Below, one piece after another: positions 22,157 to 24,978 of a DNA stretch of 24,978 bases (the first letter of the stretch is position 1; each line of letters starts with the position of its first letter). Source of the DNA: JAANXG01 sp049583715 (GTDB lineage: Bacteria > Pseudomonadota > Gammaproteobacteria > Arenicellales > JAANXG01); NCBI GenBank assembly GCA_049583715.1, contig JBAUWJ010000008.1:1-24978 (forward strand). Direction: 5' to 3'. Position numbers and translations under genes: made by a program. The notes beneath the pieces were generated by a model. It ran no database searches. It saw only the letters and a program-made list of their open reading frames with translations, and was not told where the DNA came from.

Positions 22157-23197
22157 TCATTCGTGGGCGAACACATCCCCCAGCGTGTCCATCTCCTCCA
22201 GGGCCCGCCCGCATCCCCGTGCGACGCAGGTCAGCGGGTCGTCGGCAATCACCACCGGCAAACCCGTGTCCTCCATCAGGCGGCGGTCCATGTCGCGCAT
22301 CAAGGCGCCGCCGCCCGCCACCACCATACCCTTATCGCCGATGTCGGCGGAGAGCTCCGGCGGCGTCTCCTCCAGCGCCTGCTTGATCGCCTGGATGATG
22401 CTCTCCAGAGAGTCGCTGATGGCGTTGTAGATCTCGGTGCTGTTGATGGACATGGCGCGCGACATGCCCTCGGCAATGTCGCGCCCCTTGATCTCGATCT
22501 CCCGGTTCTCGGACTTTGCCCAGGCGGAGGCGATCGAGGTCTTGATGCGCTCCGCGGTGGCGTCGCCCACGAGGATCCCGTGATGCCGGCGCACGTAATT
22601 GATGATGGCCTCGTCGAACTTGTCGCCGGCGATGCGCAGCGTGGTGCTGTAGACCATGCCGCCGAGCGAGAGAATGCCCACCTCCGTGGTGCCGCCGCCG
22701 ATATCCACCACCATCGAACCGGTAGGCTCGGCGACCGGCAGGTTCGCACCGATGGCGACCGCCATCGGCTCCTCGATGAGATAGACCTCGCGGGCGCCGG
22801 CCCCGAGGGCGGACTCCCGGATCGCCCGCCGCTCCACCTGGGTGGAGCCGCAGGGCACACAGATGATGATCCGGGGGCTCGGCCGCAGGAAAGTGTTCTC
22901 CTGGACCTTGCGGATGAAGTACTTCAGCATCACCTCGGTGACGTTGAAATCCGCGATAACGCCGTCTTTCAGGGGCCGGATGGCCTGGATCGAGCCCGGG
23001 GTCCGGCCCAGCATCCGCTTGGCTTCGTGGCCGACCGCCAGCACCTGCTTATTGCCGCCCCCGGGGGCGTACTTGATCGCCACCACGGAGGGCTCGTTGA
23101 GGATGATGCCCTTCTCGCGGACGTAGATCAGCGTATTGGCCGTTCCAAGATCGATGGCCAGGTCGTTCGAGAACAGCCCCAGGAGTCGTTTCAGCAT
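22157..23197 (-). CDS. mreB: Actin-like rod shape-determining protein MreB
   Basis: MreB forms membrane-associated filaments that orient the elongasome. At 346 residues it is standard length. The N-terminal amphipathic helix MLKRLLGLFSND matches the membrane-targeting helix of E. coli MreB. Nucleotide-binding motifs are DLGTANT (16-22), VVDIGGGTTEVG at about 164-175 and VVAGGGALMRD near 292-302. It is the first gene of the envelope cluster, with a promoter candidate about 30 nt upstream. It is divergent from gatC, a common gammaproteobacterial arrangement. There is no clear Shine-Dalgarno. Confidence 0.98.
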   Translation of the reverse strand: MLKRLLGLFSNDLAIDLGTANTLIYVREKGIILNEPSVVAIKYAPGGGNKQVLAVGHEAKRMLGRTPGSIQAIRPLKDGVIADFNVTEVMLKYFIRKVQENTFLRPSPRIIICVPCGSTQVERRAIRESALGAGAREVYLIEEPMAVAIGANLPVAEPTGSMVVDIGGGTTEVGILSLGGMVYSTTLRIAGDKFDEAIINYVRRHHGILVGDATAERIKTSIASAWAKSENREIEIKGRDIAEGMSRAMSINSTEIYNAISDSLESIIQAIKQALEETPPELSADIGDKGMVVAGGGALMRDMDRRLMEDTGLPVVIADDPLTCVARGCGRALEEMDTLGDVFAHE

Positions 23198-23230
23198 GCG
23201 CTAGTCGGGAATGAATAAAAAAGACGCGCT

Positions 23231-23259
23231 ACTCTATCAACGGGTGGTGGCGTGTTCAA
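23231..23259 (-). promoter_or_regulatory. Sigma-70-like promoter for mreB
   Basis: On the minus strand TTGAAC (23259-23254) is followed after exactly 17 nt by TAGAGT (23236-23231), each with four of six consensus bases. Transcription would begin near 23224, giving a leader of about 27 nt before the mreB ATG. The surrounding 132-nt mreB-gatC gap is the most AT-rich part of the window. I did not find an equally good promoter for gatC on the other strand. Confidence 0.5.
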
Positions 23260-23329
23260 CCAGATTAATAAGTATGGTAACTTGCCTTCATCGACTTCTG
23301 ACTAAACCCTGCAGTTTCGTTGGCAAAAT

Positions 23330-23617
23330 ATGGCATTGGACAAAGACACGGTTACCGGCATCGCCGCCCTGGCGCGTATCGGCATAGACCCCGGCGAGGT
23401 GGACGGCTACGCCGCCGAGCTCTCCAGGATCCTGGAGCTCGTGGAGCAGATGAACCGGGTCGATACCGAGGATGTCGAGCCCCTGACCCACCCCCGCGAC
23501 CGGACTCTGACCATGCGCGAGGACCGGGTGACGGAGGCCGACCAGCGAGAGGCTTTCCAGGGCATCGCTCCCGCGGTGGAGAACGGCCTGTACCTGGTGC
23601 CACGGGTCATTGAGTAG
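23330..23617 (+). CDS. gatC: Asp-tRNA(Asn)/Glu-tRNA(Gln) amidotransferase subunit C
   Basis: GatC is the small subunit that stabilises GatA-GatB in the transamidosome, which converts misacylated Asp-tRNA(Asn) or Glu-tRNA(Gln). The 95 residues have the family layout: an N-terminal helical pair (VTGIAALARIGIDPGEVDGYAAELSRILELVEQM), the VDTEDVEPLTHP turn, LREDRV-like MREDRVTEAD and the C-terminal NGLYLVPRVIE, which packs on GatA. The ATG at 23330 has no clear ribosome site. gatA follows after 30 nt. Confidence 0.95.
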   Translation: MALDKDTVTGIAALARIGIDPGEVDGYAAELSRILELVEQMNRVDTEDVEPLTHPRDRTLTMREDRVTEADQREAFQGIAPAVENGLYLVPRVIE

Positions 23618-23647
23618 CGCCAACTCCCTGATTCAGCAGCGATTATC

Positions 23648-24978
<1,331 letters not shown>

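Overview
This is a GC-rich gammaproteobacterial chromosome segment made almost entirely of conserved housekeeping genes. LptD and SurA show an LPS-bearing outer membrane. UbiK indicates ubiquinone biosynthesis. The mreBCD-mrdA-rodA set shows a rod-shaped cell, and mreB divergent from gatCA is a common gammaproteobacterial arrangement. I cannot name the genus. No tRNA, rRNA, transposase, phage gene, CRISPR array or recognisable defence system was seen.

Layout. Positions 1-267 hold two REP-doublet (REPIN-like) repeats. Positions 268-5394 carry a pteridine reductase (-), a MidA/NDUFAF7-type methyltransferase (+), cca (-), a lipoprotein metallo-aminopeptidase (+) and a GNAT acetyltransferase (+). 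Positions 5378-10506, all on the minus strand, read lptD, surA, ubiK and then an NDUFA9-like SDR: outer-membrane assembly followed by respiratory-chain accessory functions. Positions 10602-12301 (+) are amgK-murU, the MurNAc recycling pair. Positions 12302-12783 are a gene-free cluster of REP fragments. Positions 12784-14261 (+) are an AraC-type HTH/Ogt fusion and lipB. Positions 14247-23197 (-) are one long envelope cluster, transcribed mreB, mreC, mreD, mrdA, rodA, mltB, rlpA, dacA, ybeD. Positions 23330-24978 (+) are gatC and a gatA cut off by the window edge.

How the genes fit together. At least eleven genes serve envelope growth: the elongasome (MreBCD, PBP2, RodA), cell-wall hydrolases and trimming enzymes (MltB, RlpA, PBP5/6-type DacA), outer-membrane biogenesis (SurA, LptD) and recycling of wall sugars (AmgK, MurU). 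Junctions in the envelope cluster are mostly 4-11 nt overlaps or 1-22 nt gaps, which suggests a polycistronic unit. A 163-nt hairpin-containing gap separates mreB from mreC, and rlpA has an uncertain start.

What stands out. I found no clearly new multigene system. The most notable signals are: a REP/REPIN family at two sites about 12 kb apart, one with exact 52-bp periodicity; two copies of a second, 110-bp palindromic intergenic repeat; an Asp at a position I recall as a catalytic Glu in RlpA; loss of the YxxxK tyrosine in the NDUFA9-like SDR; a Cys-Cys-His-Cys putative zinc site in PBP2; and an inverted repeat overlapping the presumed promoter of the HTH/Ogt gene.
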